A DNA stretch of 64,000 bases from Streptococcus suis (GTDB lineage: Bacteria; Bacillota; Bacilli; Lactobacillales; Streptococcaceae), in contig NZ_JAMWEM010000008.1 of the NCBI RefSeq assembly GCF_024509525.1, positions 47,780 through 111,779 of the forward strand. The letters are read 5' to 3'. Below, one piece after another: positions 25,523 through 35,503 of the stretch (position 1 is the stretch's first letter; every line of letters starts with the position of its first letter). The notes beneath the pieces were generated by a model. The model was not told the DNA's origin and did not search any database. It saw only the letters and a list, made by a program, of their open reading frames with translations. The position numbers and the translations under genes are program-made.

Positions 25523-26053
25523 ATGAAAAAACCAATTCACTTGTATATTTTTGTCACTTTGTCTACTCTTTCAACGCTTGTTAATCGTGTATGGAGCGCT
25601 TTTTTCACAGATCCAAATATGATGGCGGAAACACTGGCAGATCAGCAAGCAAGTATGGGAGTAGCTAGCAAAGGCGAACTGCTATCTGTTTATCAAACTG
25701 CATTTGAACTACAAGTAGGTGTGTTCTATAAGGTTTTTGCAGTGTTACTGTTGCTTGCTCTTGTTGCAACGATTGTTTTGCTCTTCCAGAAGAAAAATGA
25801 ACTAGCTTCTTACGTTTATATTGGCTATCTTTTTGGAACATTAATTCAAACAGTTGTTGCGTATGTGACAACACGTGGTATCTATGCAGGTTTTTCGAAC
25901 GAAGCACTTCGGACAACCTATGAAGCTACTACATTGGTAAGCTTTATATTTGGCGTTGTTCTTTTTGCTATCTATTTTGGCTTGACTGCGTTTTTCCTAT
26001 TTCGAAAGCCCAAGGAAGCTCCAAGTATAGCAATCAACACAACCGACATTTAG
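25523..26053 (+). CDS. four-helix membrane protein of unknown function
   Basis: The ATG at 25523 is chosen because AGGAGG lies eight bases before it and a promoter lies just upstream; the frame is open for 39 codons before that. The 176-residue product has helices at about 5-25, 70-92, 98-120 and 135-160 and a short charged C-terminus. It resembles a group of uncharacterised streptococcal membrane proteins sometimes labelled as transporter permeases, but I see no transporter motif. Confidence 0.75.
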   Translation: MKKPIHLYIFVTLSTLSTLVNRVWSAFFTDPNMMAETLADQQASMGVASKGELLSVYQTAFELQVGVFYKVFAVLLLLALVATIVLLFQKKNELASYVYIGYLFGTLIQTVVAYVTTRGIYAGFSNEALRTTYEATTLVSFIFGVVLFAIYFGLTAFFLFRKPKEAPSIAINTTDI

Positions 26054-26103
26054 AAAAGCCTCTTTGGGGTCTGAATTCGCTTTCTCATTTTCGATCTCAT
26101 GAT

Positions 26104-26127
26104 AAAAAGACCCTTTGGGGTCTTTTT
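26104..26127. terminator. bidirectional terminator
   Basis: AAAAAGACCC, loop TTT, GGGGTCTTTTT. It serves the membrane protein gene on the plus strand and argS on the minus strand, whose stop is only a few bases away. Confidence 0.85.
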
Positions 26128-26131
26128 ATTT

Positions 26132-27820
26132 CTACATTTTTTCTGGTGCTTTTACGCCGAGCAGACGTAGAGCTTCTTTGAGGACAAGTCCTGTTGCGTA
26201 GGCAAGTGCTAGACGGCTGTCACGCTCTGGGCTTTCATCCAAGATACGAGTGTGTGCGTAGTACTTGTTGAAGGCTTGCGCCAGGTTGATAGCATACTTG
26301 GCAATCAAGGACGGGTCAAATTTGTCACCAGCACGTTCTACAACGTTTGAGAAGTTTTGGATGTGCTTGATGATGTCCCAGCTTTCTGCATCAGCCAGTT
26401 TGTAGTCATTTTCTGCGCTTGGTACAAAGTTTGCCTTGCGTAGGATAGACTGAATGCGGGCGTATGCGTATTGGACATAAGGACCAGTTTCGCCCTCAAA
26501 GGAAACCATAGCTTCTAGGTCGAAGTCGTAGCCGTTGTCACGGTCGGTTTTGAGGTCGTAGAACTTAACAGCGCCGACACCGACTGCGTGTGCTACTTCT
26601 TCCTTATTTTCAAGGTCAGGGTTTTTAGCTTCGATTTGAGTAAGGGCGCGTGAAATAGCTTCATCTAGAGTTGGCTCGAGCAGGATGATATTTCCTTTAC
26701 GAGTGGATAGCTTTTTCTTGTCCTTGGTAACCAGACCGAAGGTGATATGGGTCATATCATCGCTCCAGTCGAAATCCATTTCTTTCAAGACGGCCTTGAG
26801 CTGTTTGAAGTGGTTGATTTGCTCCTGACCAACGACATAGATGCTTTTCACGAAGTCATAGGTGCGCTTGCGGTACATAGCTGTTGCCATGTCGCGTGTG
26901 ATGTAAAGTGTCGCACCGTCTGTCTTCATGATGAGGGCTGGTGGAAGATTGTAGCTTTCAAGGTCAACGATTTTGGCACCTTTAGACTCTTGAAGAAGTC
27001 CTTTTTCTTCTAAGATTTGGATACCTTCGTCCATCTTATCGTTGTAGAAGGCTTCGCCGTTATAGCTGTCGAATGTTACGCCGAGTTTGTCGTAAATGCG
27101 GTTGAATTCGACCAAGCTCTCATCACGGAACCATTGCCATAGCTCGTGTGCTTCTGGATCGCCGTCTTCCAATTTTTTGAACCATTGGCGTGCTTCTTCG
27201 TCCAACTCAGGTTTTTCTTCTGCTTCGGCATTGATGCGGATATAGAGTTTGAGCAATTCTGAAATAGGATTTGCTTCGACCGCTGCTTTATCTCCCCAAA
27301 GTTTGTAGGCAACAATCAACATACCAAATTGTTTACCCCAGTCACCCAAGTGGTTGATGCGGATTGGCTTGTAGCCAAGCTTTTCGTGGATGTTGGCAAG
27401 GGCATCACCGATAACGGTTGAGCGCAAATGTCCAACTGAGAATGGTTTAGCAATGTTTGGGCTAGACATGTCGATGGTTACATTGCGTCCTTGACCAATG
27501 TTGAGTTTACCGTATTGGTCTTTTTCAGTAATAACATCTGTCAAGACTTGGTGGGAGATAGCAGCCTTGTCCAAGAAGAAGTTGACGTAAGGACCGGTTG
27601 CAACAACGTTCTCAAAGCCAGTTGTATCGAGTTTTTCAACGATGTCCGCTGCGATAGCCTGTGGAGCCTTGCGTTCCACTTTAGCAAGTGAGAAGGCTGG
27701 GAAGGCAATATCGCCCATTTCTGATGATTTTGGTTTTTCTAGCAGATTGTAGATAGCTTCCACTTCCAAACTCGGAAGGATGGCAGCCAATCTTTCTGCA
27801 ATCACTTGTTTTTGATTCAT
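26132..27820 (-). CDS. argS: arginyl-tRNA synthetase
   Basis: The 562-residue class I synthetase has the N-terminal Add-1 domain (1-110), the HIGH-type motif in [16 protein letters not shown], the KMSKS-equivalent in [10 protein letters not shown] and a C-terminal DALR anticodon-binding domain from about 440. It charges tRNA-Arg. It is divergent from argR, as in other streptococci. AGGAGGT-like sequence lies before the ATG. Confidence 0.97.
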   Translation of the reverse strand: MNQKQVIAERLAAILPSLEVEAIYNLLEKPKSSEMGDIAFPAFSLAKVERKAPQAIAADIVEKLDTTGFENVVATGPYVNFFLDKAAISHQVLTDVITEKDQYGKLNIGQGRNVTIDMSSPNIAKPFSVGHLRSTVIGDALANIHEKLGYKPIRINHLGDWGKQFGMLIVAYKLWGDKAAVEANPISELLKLYIRINAEAEEKPELDEEARQWFKKLEDGDPEAHELWQWFRDESLVEFNRIYDKLGVTFDSYNGEAFYNDKMDEGIQILEEKGLLQESKGAKIVDLESYNLPPALIMKTDGATLYITRDMATAMYRKRTYDFVKSIYVVGQEQINHFKQLKAVLKEMDFDWSDDMTHITFGLVTKDKKKLSTRKGNIILLEPTLDEAISRALTQIEAKNPDLENKEEVAHAVGVGAVKFYDLKTDRDNGYDFDLEAMVSFEGETGPYVQYAYARIQSILRKANFVPSAENDYKLADAESWDIIKHIQNFSNVVERAGDKFDPSLIAKYAINLAQAFNKYYAHTRILDESPERDSRLALAYATGLVLKEALRLLGVKAPEKM

Positions 27821-27848
27821 AATCAGACCTCCAGATTCATTGCTTCTA

Positions 27849-27881
27849 TTTTACCATAATTTGCCACAAGATATGGTAAAA
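27849..27881. promoter_or_regulatory. inverted repeat between argS and argR
   Basis: TTTTACCATA (27849-27858) and TATGGTAAAA (27872-27881) are perfect 10-bp inverted repeats separated by 13 bp. They lie midway between the divergent genes and just before a TATAAT (27886-27891) for argR. They could be an operator shared by both promoters. They do not look like a standard ARG box. Confidence 0.4.
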
Positions 27882-27921
27882 ATGTTATAATGTTTAATAA
27901 TTATACAGTTGAGGTAAAATG

Positions 27922-28362
27922 ATGAGCAAGCAAGAACGTCATGAGTTAATCAAAGCCATGATTCGTCAGGAAAGGATTGGGCGTCAGGCAGATATCCAAG
28001 AAGGACTAAAGCAAAAAGGGGTTGCGGTAACGCAGACAACCCTATCGCGAGATCTACGAGAGTTAGGCTTGATAAAACTCTATGAAGATGGAGAAGCGTA
28101 TTATGCTTTGTCGGACAAGGAAGAAACAACTAATTTTAGTCAGCTTCTTGCACAGTACGCTTACAAAGTGGAACGAGCGAGTTTCATTTTGGTTTTGCAT
28201 TCGGACTTGGGTGAAGCGGCTTTAATGGCCAATATCATTGATGCTGAAAAGCCAGAGACTATTTTGGGAACGCTGGCGGGAGCTAATACACTTTTAGTTA
28301 TTTGTCGAGATGATGTAGCGGCTCAGCAAGTTGAAGCGGAGATTAACTACTATTTGAATTAG
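27922..28362 (+). CDS. argR: arginine repressor ArgR
   Basis: The ~146-residue protein has an N-terminal winged helix (about 5-70; [35 protein letters not shown]) and a C-terminal oligomerisation and arginine-binding domain (about 80-146). The C-terminal domain keeps the core of the usual [15 protein letters not shown] motif. Of two adjacent ATGs (27919 and 27922) the second has better spacing from GAGG. Members control arginine synthesis and catabolism. It is followed after 11 nt by mutS, an order seen in several streptococci. Streptococci have several ArgR paralogues, so the exact regulon is uncertain. Confidence 0.9.
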   Translation: MSKQERHELIKAMIRQERIGRQADIQEGLKQKGVAVTQTTLSRDLRELGLIKLYEDGEAYYALSDKEETTNFSQLLAQYAYKVERASFILVLHSDLGEAALMANIIDAEKPETILGTLAGANTLLVICRDDVAAQQVEAEINYYLN

Positions 28363-28373
28363 AACAAGGAGAG

Positions 28374-30917
28374 ATGATGGCAACAGAAAAAATTTCTCCG
28401 GGAATGCAGCAGTATCTGGATATAAAAGCACAGTATCCAGATGCTTTTTTGCTTTTCCGTATGGGAGACTTTTATGAGTTATTTTATGAAGATGCGGTAG
28501 AGGCTGCACAGATTTTGGAACTATCCCTGACCAGTCGGAATAAGAATGCGGAGAATCCGATTCCTATGGCGGGGGTACCGTATCACGCGGCACAACAGTA
28601 TATCGACACACTTGTTGAATTGGGGCACAAGGTCGCAATTGCCGAGCAGATGGAAGATCCTAAGCAGGCAGTCGGCGTGGTCAAGCGGGAAGTAGTGCAG
28701 GTCATTACTCCTGGTACGGTAACAGACTCGTCCAAAATGGGAGCAGACAGTAACTATTTGGTTGCGATTGACCGTCAGGGAGTGCAGTTCGCACTTTCTT
28801 ATATGGATGTGTCAACAGGTCAGTTTTTTGTGACTAGTTTGGATGATTTTACTAGTCTTTGCGGTGAAATTCGTAACTTGAGGGCGCGGGAATTGGTCAT
28901 AGGCTATGCTTTATCTGAGGAAGAAGAGCAGGTCTTTTCGAACCAGATGAACCTCCTGCTCTCTTTTGAGGATGAGGTGACGGAAGACGTCCAGCTGATT
29001 GACAACTCCTTGACAGACTTGGAAAAGGCTGCGGCGGGCAAACTCCTCAGCTACCTACATCGGACTCAGATGCGAGATCTGAGCCACTTGCAAAAGGTGG
29101 TCCACTATGAAATCAAGGACTATCTGCAAATGGACTATGCAACCAAGTCCAGTCTGGACCTGCTTGAAAACGGTCGGACAGGCAAGAAGCATGGTAGTTT
29201 GTACTGGTTGTTGGATGAAACCAAGACAGCCATGGGTATGCGACTATTGCGGACATGGATTGATCGTCCCTTGATTGACCTTAAGCGGATTGAGAATCGT
29301 CAGGCTGTAGTTCAGGTTTTTCTGGATTACTTCTTTGAACGGAGTGACTTGGTAGAAGCCTTGAAAGGTGTCTATGACATCGAACGCTTGGCCAGCCGGG
29401 TGTCTTTTGGAAAAACCATGCCCAAGGATCTCTTGCAGCTCTCTCAGACTCTGGGAAATATCCCAGCAATCAAGAATATTTTGCTACAAATCAATGAGCC
29501 TGCTCTAGGCAATCTGGTGGCTGGATTGGACCCAATCCCAGAACTGCACGCTCTCATCAGCTCTGCTATTGACCCAGAAGCCCAAGGGACCATCACAGAT
29601 GGAAACATCATCCGTACAGGCTTTGACGAAACGCTGGATCAGTATCGTCTGGTCATGCGTGAGGGAGCGGGTTGGATTGCGGAGATTGAGGCCAAGGAGC
29701 GTGAAGCGTCTGGTATCAACAATCTTAAGATTGATTACAACAAAAAAGACGGCTATTATTTCCATGTGACCAATTCCAATTTGGACAATGTGCCGGACCA
29801 TTTTTTCCGTAAGGCGACCTTGAAAAATTCGGAGCGCTATGGAACGGAAGAGTTGGCTAAGATCGAAGGGCAGATGTTGGAGGCGCGTGATAAGTCGTCT
29901 AACTTGGAGTACGAGATTTTCATGCGGATTCGCCAAGAGGTTGAGAAGTATATCGGTCGCTTGCAGAAGTTGGCTCGGACCATTGCGACCATCGATGTCT
30001 TGCAGGCCTTTGCAGTTGTGGCGGAGCAGCAACATTTGGTTTGTCCACGCTTTACAGATCAAAGAGAACTGACCATTGATCGTGGTCGTCATGCGGTGGT
30101 GGAGAAGGTCATGGGCAAGCAGACCTACATTCCCAACTCTATTCACTTGAATACCGATACGCATATGCAACTGATTACTGGTCCAAACATGAGTGGTAAG
30201 TCTACCTATATGCGGCAGTTGGCGGTTATCGTCATCATGGCGCAGATGGGTTCCTACGTGCCTGCGGATCAGGCTGAATTACCGATTTTTGATGCTATTT
30301 TCACCCGAATTGGGGCGGCAGACGACTTGGTTAGTGGTCAATCGACCTTCATGGTCGAGATGATGGAGGCCAATAAGGCGGTCCGTCTGGCGACAGATCG
30401 GTCGCTCATCCTCTTTGACGAACTTGGACGTGGAACGGCTACCTATGACGGTATGGCCCTGGCCCAGTCTATCATCGAGTACATCCACGACAAGATTGGG
30501 GCCAAGACCCTCTTTGCTACCCACTACCACGAGTTGACCGAGCTCAGCCAGACCTTGGAACACTTAGAGAATGTCCATGTATCGACCTTGGAGAAAGACG
30601 GACAAGTCACCTTCCTCCACAAGATTGCACAAGGCCCAGCCGACAAGTCCTACGGGATTCATGTGGCTAAGATTGCGGGAATGCCAGAGGAGTTATTGCA
30701 GCGGGCGGATAGGATTTTGCAGACGCTTGAAAACCAAGCCCCTACTGCACCAGCAAAACCAGCTCCATCAGTGGTGGCAGAACCGTCTGGTCAAATCAAC
30801 CTCTTCGCAGACACGCCTTCTCACCCAGTCCTTGATGAACTGGAAAAACTAGACATCTACAATATGACCCCTATGGAAGTCATGATGGCAGTGGCGGAGT
30901 TGAAGAAAAAAATATAA
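28374..30917 (+). CDS. mutS: DNA mismatch repair protein MutS (HexA)
   Basis: The 847-residue protein has the mismatch-binding N-terminal domain with the Phe-x-Glu motif ([12 protein letters not shown] near residue 28-36). Connector, lever and clamp domains follow, then the ABC ATPase with Walker [10 protein letters not shown] (about 603-611), DELGRGT Walker B/signature region and the ATHYHEL switch. The C-terminal helix-turn-helix dimerisation region is at about 760-847. It starts repair by binding mismatches and recruiting MutL. In many streptococci mutL lies close by; here an accessory island of about 10.5 kb separates them. Confidence 0.97.
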   Translation: MMATEKISPGMQQYLDIKAQYPDAFLLFRMGDFYELFYEDAVEAAQILELSLTSRNKNAENPIPMAGVPYHAAQQYIDTLVELGHKVAIAEQMEDPKQAVGVVKREVVQVITPGTVTDSSKMGADSNYLVAIDRQGVQFALSYMDVSTGQFFVTSLDDFTSLCGEIRNLRARELVIGYALSEEEEQVFSNQMNLLLSFEDEVTEDVQLIDNSLTDLEKAAAGKLLSYLHRTQMRDLSHLQKVVHYEIKDYLQMDYATKSSLDLLENGRTGKKHGSLYWLLDETKTAMGMRLLRTWIDRPLIDLKRIENRQAVVQVFLDYFFERSDLVEALKGVYDIERLASRVSFGKTMPKDLLQLSQTLGNIPAIKNILLQINEPALGNLVAGLDPIPELHALISSAIDPEAQGTITDGNIIRTGFDETLDQYRLVMREGAGWIAEIEAKEREASGINNLKIDYNKKDGYYFHVTNSNLDNVPDHFFRKATLKNSERYGTEELAKIEGQMLEARDKSSNLEYEIFMRIRQEVEKYIGRLQKLARTIATIDVLQAFAVVAEQQHLVCPRFTDQRELTIDRGRHAVVEKVMGKQTYIPNSIHLNTDTHMQLITGPNMSGKSTYMRQLAVIVIMAQMGSYVPADQAELPIFDAIFTRIGAADDLVSGQSTFMVEMMEANKAVRLATDRSLILFDELGRGTATYDGMALAQSIIEYIHDKIGAKTLFATHYHELTELSQTLEHLENVHVSTLEKDGQVTFLHKIAQGPADKSYGIHVAKIAGMPEELLQRADRILQTLENQAPTAPAKPAPSVVAEPSGQINLFADTPSHPVLDELEKLDIYNMTPMEVMMAVAELKKKI

Positions 30918-30925
30918 GACAATGA

Positions 30926-30954
30926 AAGTCAGGACAACTGTTCTGGCTTTTTTT
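30926..30954. terminator. mutS terminator, left copy of a direct repeat
   Basis: AGTCAGGAC and GTTCTGGCT form a stem followed by seven T. A 27-bp near copy (25 of 27 identical) ends the last gene of the redox cassette at 34938-34964. Confidence 0.75.
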
Positions 30955-30997
30955 CAAATAAAAAAAACTGCTTCCATGGAGAAAAGCAGGGGATATA

Positions 30998-31435
30998 TTA
31001 GTCCAAATAGTTCTGTAAACTTTCGATGAGTTCCTGATTGTACTTGACGTACGATTGTTTTTTTTCTATAGTCAGGCCATCGAGTTGGCGAAAGCAGGAA
31101 AGTAGCTTATCTTCAAGACTGGTTTGGAGCATTTGACCGTCTTCGGTGAGCTGGACAAGGAGTTGCCGCTTATCTCCCAGAGGAATGCTTCGCTGGATGT
31201 AGCCCTTTTCCTCAAGTCGCTTGAGGAGAGGCGTCAAGGTGTTGCTGGCCAAATCCAGTTTTTCGCCTAGTTCCTTGAGTGTCAACGGAGCTGTTTCCCA
31301 GAGGACAACAAGCACGAGGTACTGGGTATAGGTCAAGTCAAATTCCTTGAGATTTTTCATATAAAATTGATTGAAGAGTTTGTTGACTTGGTAGAAGGAA
31401 TAGCAGAGCTGCTTTGAATAATGATAGTCTGACAT
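30998..31435 (-). CDS. MarR-family regulator of the OhrR type
   Basis: The 145-residue protein has a MarR winged-helix domain (about 35-130; LTLKELGEKLDLASNTLTPL then DKRQLLVQLTEDG wing). Near the N-terminus QLCYSFYQVNKL places Cys11 where OhrR repressors carry their peroxide-sensing cysteine. It is divergent from a four-gene cassette. Two palindromic sites of the form ATCG-N4-CGAT flank the divergent promoter. Oxidation of Cys11 by peroxides or reactive chlorine species is the likely signal, inferred from the family. Confidence 0.88.
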   Translation of the reverse strand: MSDYHYSKQLCYSFYQVNKLFNQFYMKNLKEFDLTYTQYLVLVVLWETAPLTLKELGEKLDLASNTLTPLLKRLEEKGYIQRSIPLGDKRQLLVQLTEDGQMLQTSLEDKLLSCFRQLDGLTIEKKQSYVKYNQELIESLQNYLD

Positions 31436-31451
31436 GGTTTCTCGCTTTCTA

Positions 31452-31552
31452 ATCGTGCACGATAAAAATATCTTATCAAAATTCTTTTACCTTGACAAAT
31501 CAAATGAATAGAGATAGACTAGACACATAACAAAAACAATCGCACGCGATTG
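31452..31552. promoter_or_regulatory. divergent promoter with two MarR-type operators
   Basis: ATCGTGCACGAT (31452-31463) lies 17 nt before the marR start. CAATCGCACGCGATTG (31537-31552) lies just before the ribosome binding site of the divergent gene. Both share ATCG-N4-CGAT. The rightward promoter has -35 TTGACA (31492-31497), a 17-nt spacer and TAGACT (31515-31520). Confidence 0.65.
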
Positions 31553-31567
31553 AAATTAGGAGGAAGC

Positions 31568-32248
31568 ATGAAAAAAGCACTGATTGTCCTAACCAATATA
31601 GAACAATATGGAGAGCATGAACGCCTGACAGGTTTATGGCTCAGCGAGCTGACTCACTTTTATGATGAGTTGGTCAAAGTTGGTTATGAAGCGGATTTTG
31701 TCAGTCCCAAAGGTGGCTATGTCCCCCTAGACCCGCATAGTTTGACCATGATGGATGATGTAGACCGCACTTACTATAAGGACGCTGATTTTCGCAATCG
31801 TGCTCTCGGTCAGACCTTGCGACCTGAAGAGGTTAAGGCAACGGACTACGAGTTGATTTACTATACAGGTGGTCATGGGGTCATGTGGGATTTTCCAGAG
31901 TCTATGGAAATAGCAGAGCTAGCCAGTCAGATTTACCAAAACGGAGGTCTCGTCACAGCAGTTTGTCATGGTGTGGCAGGACTCTTGCCAATCAAAGATG
32001 AGAATGGTCAAGCCCTGATTGCAGGAAAAGTTGTCACAGGCTTTACCAATCAAGAAGAGGAATTAAACGGCACCGCAGACTTGGTACCATTTTTAACGGA
32101 GACAGCTCTTCGTGAAAAAGGGGCTAAAGTTGAAATTGGAACAGCCTTTTCCCCTGTTGTTCGCCAGGATGATCGCATCTTGACAGGTCAAAATCCCCAA
32201 TCTGCTCGCGCCCTAGGCCAAGCAGTTGTTTCGAAGTTGATGAATTAG
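31568..32248 (+). CDS. DJ-1/PfpI family protein, Hsp31-like
   Basis: The 226-residue protein has the DJ-1/PfpI fold. The nucleophile elbow is VTAVCHGVAG with Cys133 followed by His, and an acidic partner is in the N-terminal DFVSPKGGYVPLDP loop, a feature of the Hsp31/class I glyoxalase group. Members detoxify methylglyoxal or act as redox-responsive chaperones. AGGAGG precedes this ATG, which is preferred over an upstream in-frame TTG at 31550. It is the first gene of a cassette divergent from an OhrR-type regulator, which suggests a role in electrophile or oxidant defence. Confidence 0.85.
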   Translation: MKKALIVLTNIEQYGEHERLTGLWLSELTHFYDELVKVGYEADFVSPKGGYVPLDPHSLTMMDDVDRTYYKDADFRNRALGQTLRPEEVKATDYELIYYTGGHGVMWDFPESMEIAELASQIYQNGGLVTAVCHGVAGLLPIKDENGQALIAGKVVTGFTNQEEELNGTADLVPFLTETALREKGAKVEIGTAFSPVVRQDDRILTGQNPQSARALGQAVVSKLMN

Positions 32249-32256
32249 GAGGAAGA

Positions 32257-33603
32257 ATGATGTATCAATACGATGTTACCTTTATCGGTTCAGGACATGC
32301 CAACTGGCATGCCGCAGTTGATTTAGCAAAAGCAGGTAAGAAAGTAGCTATTGTCGAAAAAGATGTCACAGCTGGTACCTGCACAAACTATGGTTGTAAT
32401 GCCAAGTTTTTACTAGAAAGTCCCTTTGAGTTTATGGATGGATTGGCACGGTATGAAAAAGCAGGGATTGCCAAAACAGGAGAGATTTCCTGGGAAAAAT
32501 TGATGGCGTATAAAAAAGAGGAAATTCCAACCTACTCTCCTATGCTAGAAGGTATGTTTGCCAGCCTGTCAATTGATCTGTTAAAAGGACATGGGCAGTT
32601 AAAAGACCTTCACACAGTGATGGTTGATGATAAGGAAATTACCACAGACTTTATCGTGATTGGAACAGGTCAACGCCCTGCTCGACTAAATGTCCCTGGG
32701 AATGAATGGTTTCAAGACAGCCGTGCCTTTCTTGATATGGACCATATGCCAGAAAGAATCGTCTTTATCGGTGCTGGGATTATTTCGCTAGAGTTTGCGA
32801 CAATGGCTTCGCTACTGGGCTCAGAAGTTCACATCATCGAGTTTGCAGATCGTGCTTTAGCAGCCTATCCTGAGCAAATGGTAGCTAGTGTCATTGATAA
32901 AATGACCGCCGATGGTGTTAGCTTCCATTTCAATCAAGCGGTTGTCTCAGCTGAAAAAACAGCAAGTGGTCTTCTTGTCAAAACGGCTCAGGGCTTAGAA
33001 ATCGAGACAGACACCATTATTGACGCCACAGGCCGTGTCTCAAATGTAGAAGGTCTAGGCTTAGAAGAGGTTGGAGTGGATTTTGATCGCACTGGCATCA
33101 AGGTGAATGAATTCATGCAGACAAGCCAGCCTACTATCTACGCGTCTGGTGATGTGGTTTCTAAAACAATTCCACGCTTGACACCGACTGCTAGCTTTGA
33201 GTCTAGCTACATTGCGGAGCATATTTTGGGCAATCCAGCTCCGATTACCTATCCAGTTGTTCCAAATGTCGTTTTCACGCTGCCACGTCTGGCTCAAGTT
33301 GGTATTACGGTTGCAGAGGCTAAGGCAAATCCTGAACAGTACAAGATTGTAGACATTCCCTTTGGTCAACAATTAAAATTCCAAACTAAGTTGGAGACAG
33401 AAGCTCACTTTACGCTGATTGTAGGAAGTGATAAGACCTTGAAGGGTGCGGCCTTGATTGGGCATGAAGCAGGAGAGATGATTAATTTGCTGACCTTGAT
33501 TATCAATCAACGGTTGACAGCAACAGATTTAAATCGCATGATTTTTGCTTTCCCCGCAACAACCTATGCTCTACTTTCCCATGTAAAAACAGCGCTAATG
33601 TAA
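32257..33603 (+). CDS. FAD-dependent pyridine nucleotide-disulfide oxidoreductase
   Basis: The 448-residue protein has an FAD-binding GSGHANWHAAVDL motif, redox-active Cys42 and Cys47 in GTCTNYGCNAK, an NAD(P)H-binding FIGAGIISLEFA motif near residue 170, an FAD-binding ASGDV motif near residue 290 and a C-terminal dimerisation domain. This is the layout of glutathione reductase and mercuric reductase relatives. The substrate is unknown. Its place after a DJ-1 protein under an OhrR-type repressor suggests reduction of an oxidised thiol or a reactive halogen or electrophile product. It starts 9 nt after the previous gene behind AGGAGG. Confidence 0.9.
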   Translation: MMYQYDVTFIGSGHANWHAAVDLAKAGKKVAIVEKDVTAGTCTNYGCNAKFLLESPFEFMDGLARYEKAGIAKTGEISWEKLMAYKKEEIPTYSPMLEGMFASLSIDLLKGHGQLKDLHTVMVDDKEITTDFIVIGTGQRPARLNVPGNEWFQDSRAFLDMDHMPERIVFIGAGIISLEFATMASLLGSEVHIIEFADRALAAYPEQMVASVIDKMTADGVSFHFNQAVVSAEKTASGLLVKTAQGLEIETDTIIDATGRVSNVEGLGLEEVGVDFDRTGIKVNEFMQTSQPTIYASGDVVSKTIPRLTPTASFESSYIAEHILGNPAPITYPVVPNVVFTLPRLAQVGITVAEAKANPEQYKIVDIPFGQQLKFQTKLETEAHFTLIVGSDKTLKGAALIGHEAGEMINLLTLIINQRLTATDLNRMIFAFPATTYALLSHVKTALM

Positions 33604-33618
33604 GGAAGATAATCGTGT

Positions 33619-34246
33619 ATGGTAACTAATGATTTTAATGAGATTATGTTTGGTCGCAAGTCTATCAAAGTAATATGATGAGACTGTGACGATTGACCAC
33701 GAAGAAATGCTTGAAATAGTAAACAAAGCTATTACAGCCCCGTCTGCTGTGAATTTACAGCCTTGGTATTTTGTGATTGTTGAAAGTACGGCTACTAAGG
33801 CTAAGTTGCGACCTATGGTGCGCTTTAATACCAAACAAGTCGATACTGCTTCAGCGGTGATTTTAATCTTTGCAGATATCAAGCCCCAGGACCGCACAGA
33901 AGTTATCTATGACCGAGCTGTAGCCGAAGGAAAGATGCCCCCTGAAGTCCGAGACTATCAGGTGCCTGCGATTAAGAGTATGTATGACAACTTGTCGCCA
34001 GCTACGATGAGAGAGGTCGTCAAAATGGACGCTAGTCTAGCTGCTATGCAGTTGATGTTAGTAGCACGTTCTCACGGTTATGACACTAATCCTATGTCAG
34101 GTTTTGACCCTGAGGAGATGGCGGCGACTTTTGAATTGGATCCAAACCGTTATATTCCCGTTCTGATGGTTTCAATTGGAAAAGCCAAAGAACCAGGATT
34201 CGACTCTGTTCGTATTGAGGCAGAAAAAATTACAGATTTTAAATAA
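33619..34246 (+). pseudogene. nitroreductase family protein with an N-terminal frameshift
   Basis: The natural start at 33619 encodes MVTNDFNEIMFGRKSIKV and then hits a stop at about 33676. One surplus A near 33672 breaks the frame; without it the sequence continues KVYDETVTIDHEEM into the main frame, which is intact to 34246. The body carries the FMN-binding nitroreductase signature ITAPSAVNLQPWYFVIVES. A GTG at 33686 could start a shortened 186-residue protein lacking the N-terminal FMN-phosphate-binding arginine and lysine, probably inactive. The member belongs to the redox cassette and is the only broken gene in it. Confidence 0.8.
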
Positions 34247-34284
34247 GTCTAGTGGCAAAATGCCAAGAGAAAGTAAGGAAAAAG

Positions 34285-34938
34285 ATGAGAGTACATAATC
34301 TACAAAAATGGGGAGCCATTGGCTTTCTAATAAATGCCAGTATTTACCTAGGAACTGAATTAATCGCTGCCATTGGAACGGGCTATCCGCTTAGCTATGT
34401 CTATGGTCGGCAGTTTATTTCAGCTCTTGGGGTATACAATGGTCAGCAGGTAGCTGGTGTGCCAGAAAACTTTTCGAATTGGGCGATTGTTATGAATAGC
34501 GGCTTTATTCTAACTGCACTTGGCTTTGTCCTCTCCTATGCTCTGCTTATGTTCCCAAAAATGAAGCGAAGGCATCCAATTTTGGCAATCCTTATCCTGC
34601 TTATAGTCACCCTCTTTGGTCTAGGGAGTCTCTTGGTTGGTTTCTTCCAAGGTGGTGTACCTGGTCAGGACGGTTTGCATGGATTTGGGGCACGTCTGTC
34701 CTTTATGATGGGCAATAGCACCTTGCTGTTGACAGGTCTTTTCCTGCCCGATCAAAAAATGGTTTATCGCTCCATTAGTATTTTTCTCGGATTGTGTGGT
34801 TTTGTCGCTGCAGGATTGTTGCAGACGGCAATCGCAGAAAATCAAGTGGCGGTAATGGCCATTTATGAACGTTTAACCGTCTATCCTATCACAGCTTGGC
34901 AGATAGTGACGGGGCTAACATTTCTAAAGAATGACTAA
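34285..34938 (+). CDS. DUF998-like membrane protein
   Basis: The product of about 217 residues has six or seven hydrophobic helices and a conserved-looking GLHGFGARLSFMMGNSTLL stretch in the middle, like DUF998 membrane proteins. The ATG at 34285 is preferred because AAGGAAAAAG precedes it; the open frame extends 33 bases further. Function is unknown. It closes the cassette, and its terminator is a near copy of the mutS terminator. Confidence 0.78.
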   Translation: MRVHNLQKWGAIGFLINASIYLGTELIAAIGTGYPLSYVYGRQFISALGVYNGQQVAGVPENFSNWAIVMNSGFILTALGFVLSYALLMFPKMKRRHPILAILILLIVTLFGLGSLLVGFFQGGVPGQDGLHGFGARLSFMMGNSTLLLTGLFLPDQKMVYRSISIFLGLCGFVAAGLLQTAIAENQVAVMAIYERLTVYPITAWQIVTGLTFLKND

Positions 34939-34965
34939 GTCAGGACAAACGTTCTGGCTTTTTTG
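34938..34965 (+). terminator. terminator of the redox cassette, right copy of the direct repeat
   Basis: AGTCAGGAC and GTTCTGGCT form the same stem as the mutS terminator, with six T. The two 27-bp copies differ at two loop bases only and bracket 30955-34937. Confidence 0.75.
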
Positions 34966-35059
34966 CCGTTTAGTGCTAGAAAATGACCACATAGCCAAAA
35001 GCCCTTGAAACCACTGAAGAAATAGTGTTTAATAGGGGCAGAAAGAGAAAGGAGAGAAT

Positions 35060-35503
35060 ATGAAAGTAAAACTAGCTATTTCATCAGATATTGTAGAAGA
35101 CTTAGTAACTATTGAAGCTCAAGCTATGTCAGAGCAAATTACTAACTTGGTGACCTATGTTCAAAACTTGGATAAGCAGAGATCCAGTCTAACTGTCAAA
35201 AAAGGGGAACAGGTTTATCTTTTGAAGCATGATGAGATTGTCAGACTCTACTTGGAAGACAAAATCTTACAGGTGGAAACGCAGGAGGCTTCCTTCACTT
35301 CCAACCTACGCTTGTATCAGGTCAAGGAGGACTTGCCGGCGAACTTTTTACAAATCTCTCAGTCGGAGATCATTCACATTAAGCAACTGGACCACCTCAA
35401 GCTGACCGCCAACGGTCTGGTCAAACTGGTCATGAAAAATGGCTCGGTCACCTACTCATCCCGTCGCTATCTAAAAGTTATCAAAGAAAGGTTAGGACTA
35501 TGA
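35060..35503 (+). CDS. stand-alone LytTR-type transcription regulator
   Basis: The 147-residue protein has a short N-terminal helical segment and a LytTR DNA-binding domain (about 45-147; LTVKKGEQVYLLKHDEIVRL, ISQSEIIHIKQLDHLKL, SRRYLKVIKERLGL). It has no receiver domain. Its stop overlaps the start of a DUF3021 membrane protein by 4 bp, the arrangement of LytTR regulatory systems such as HdrR-HdrM and BrsR-BrsM of S. mutans, in which the membrane protein restrains the regulator. A promoter with a TTTAATA -10 and AAGGAG lie upstream. Confidence 0.88.
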   Translation: MKVKLAISSDIVEDLVTIEAQAMSEQITNLVTYVQNLDKQRSSLTVKKGEQVYLLKHDEIVRLYLEDKILQVETQEASFTSNLRLYQVKEDLPANFLQISQSEIIHIKQLDHLKLTANGLVKLVMKNGSVTYSSRRYLKVIKERLGL

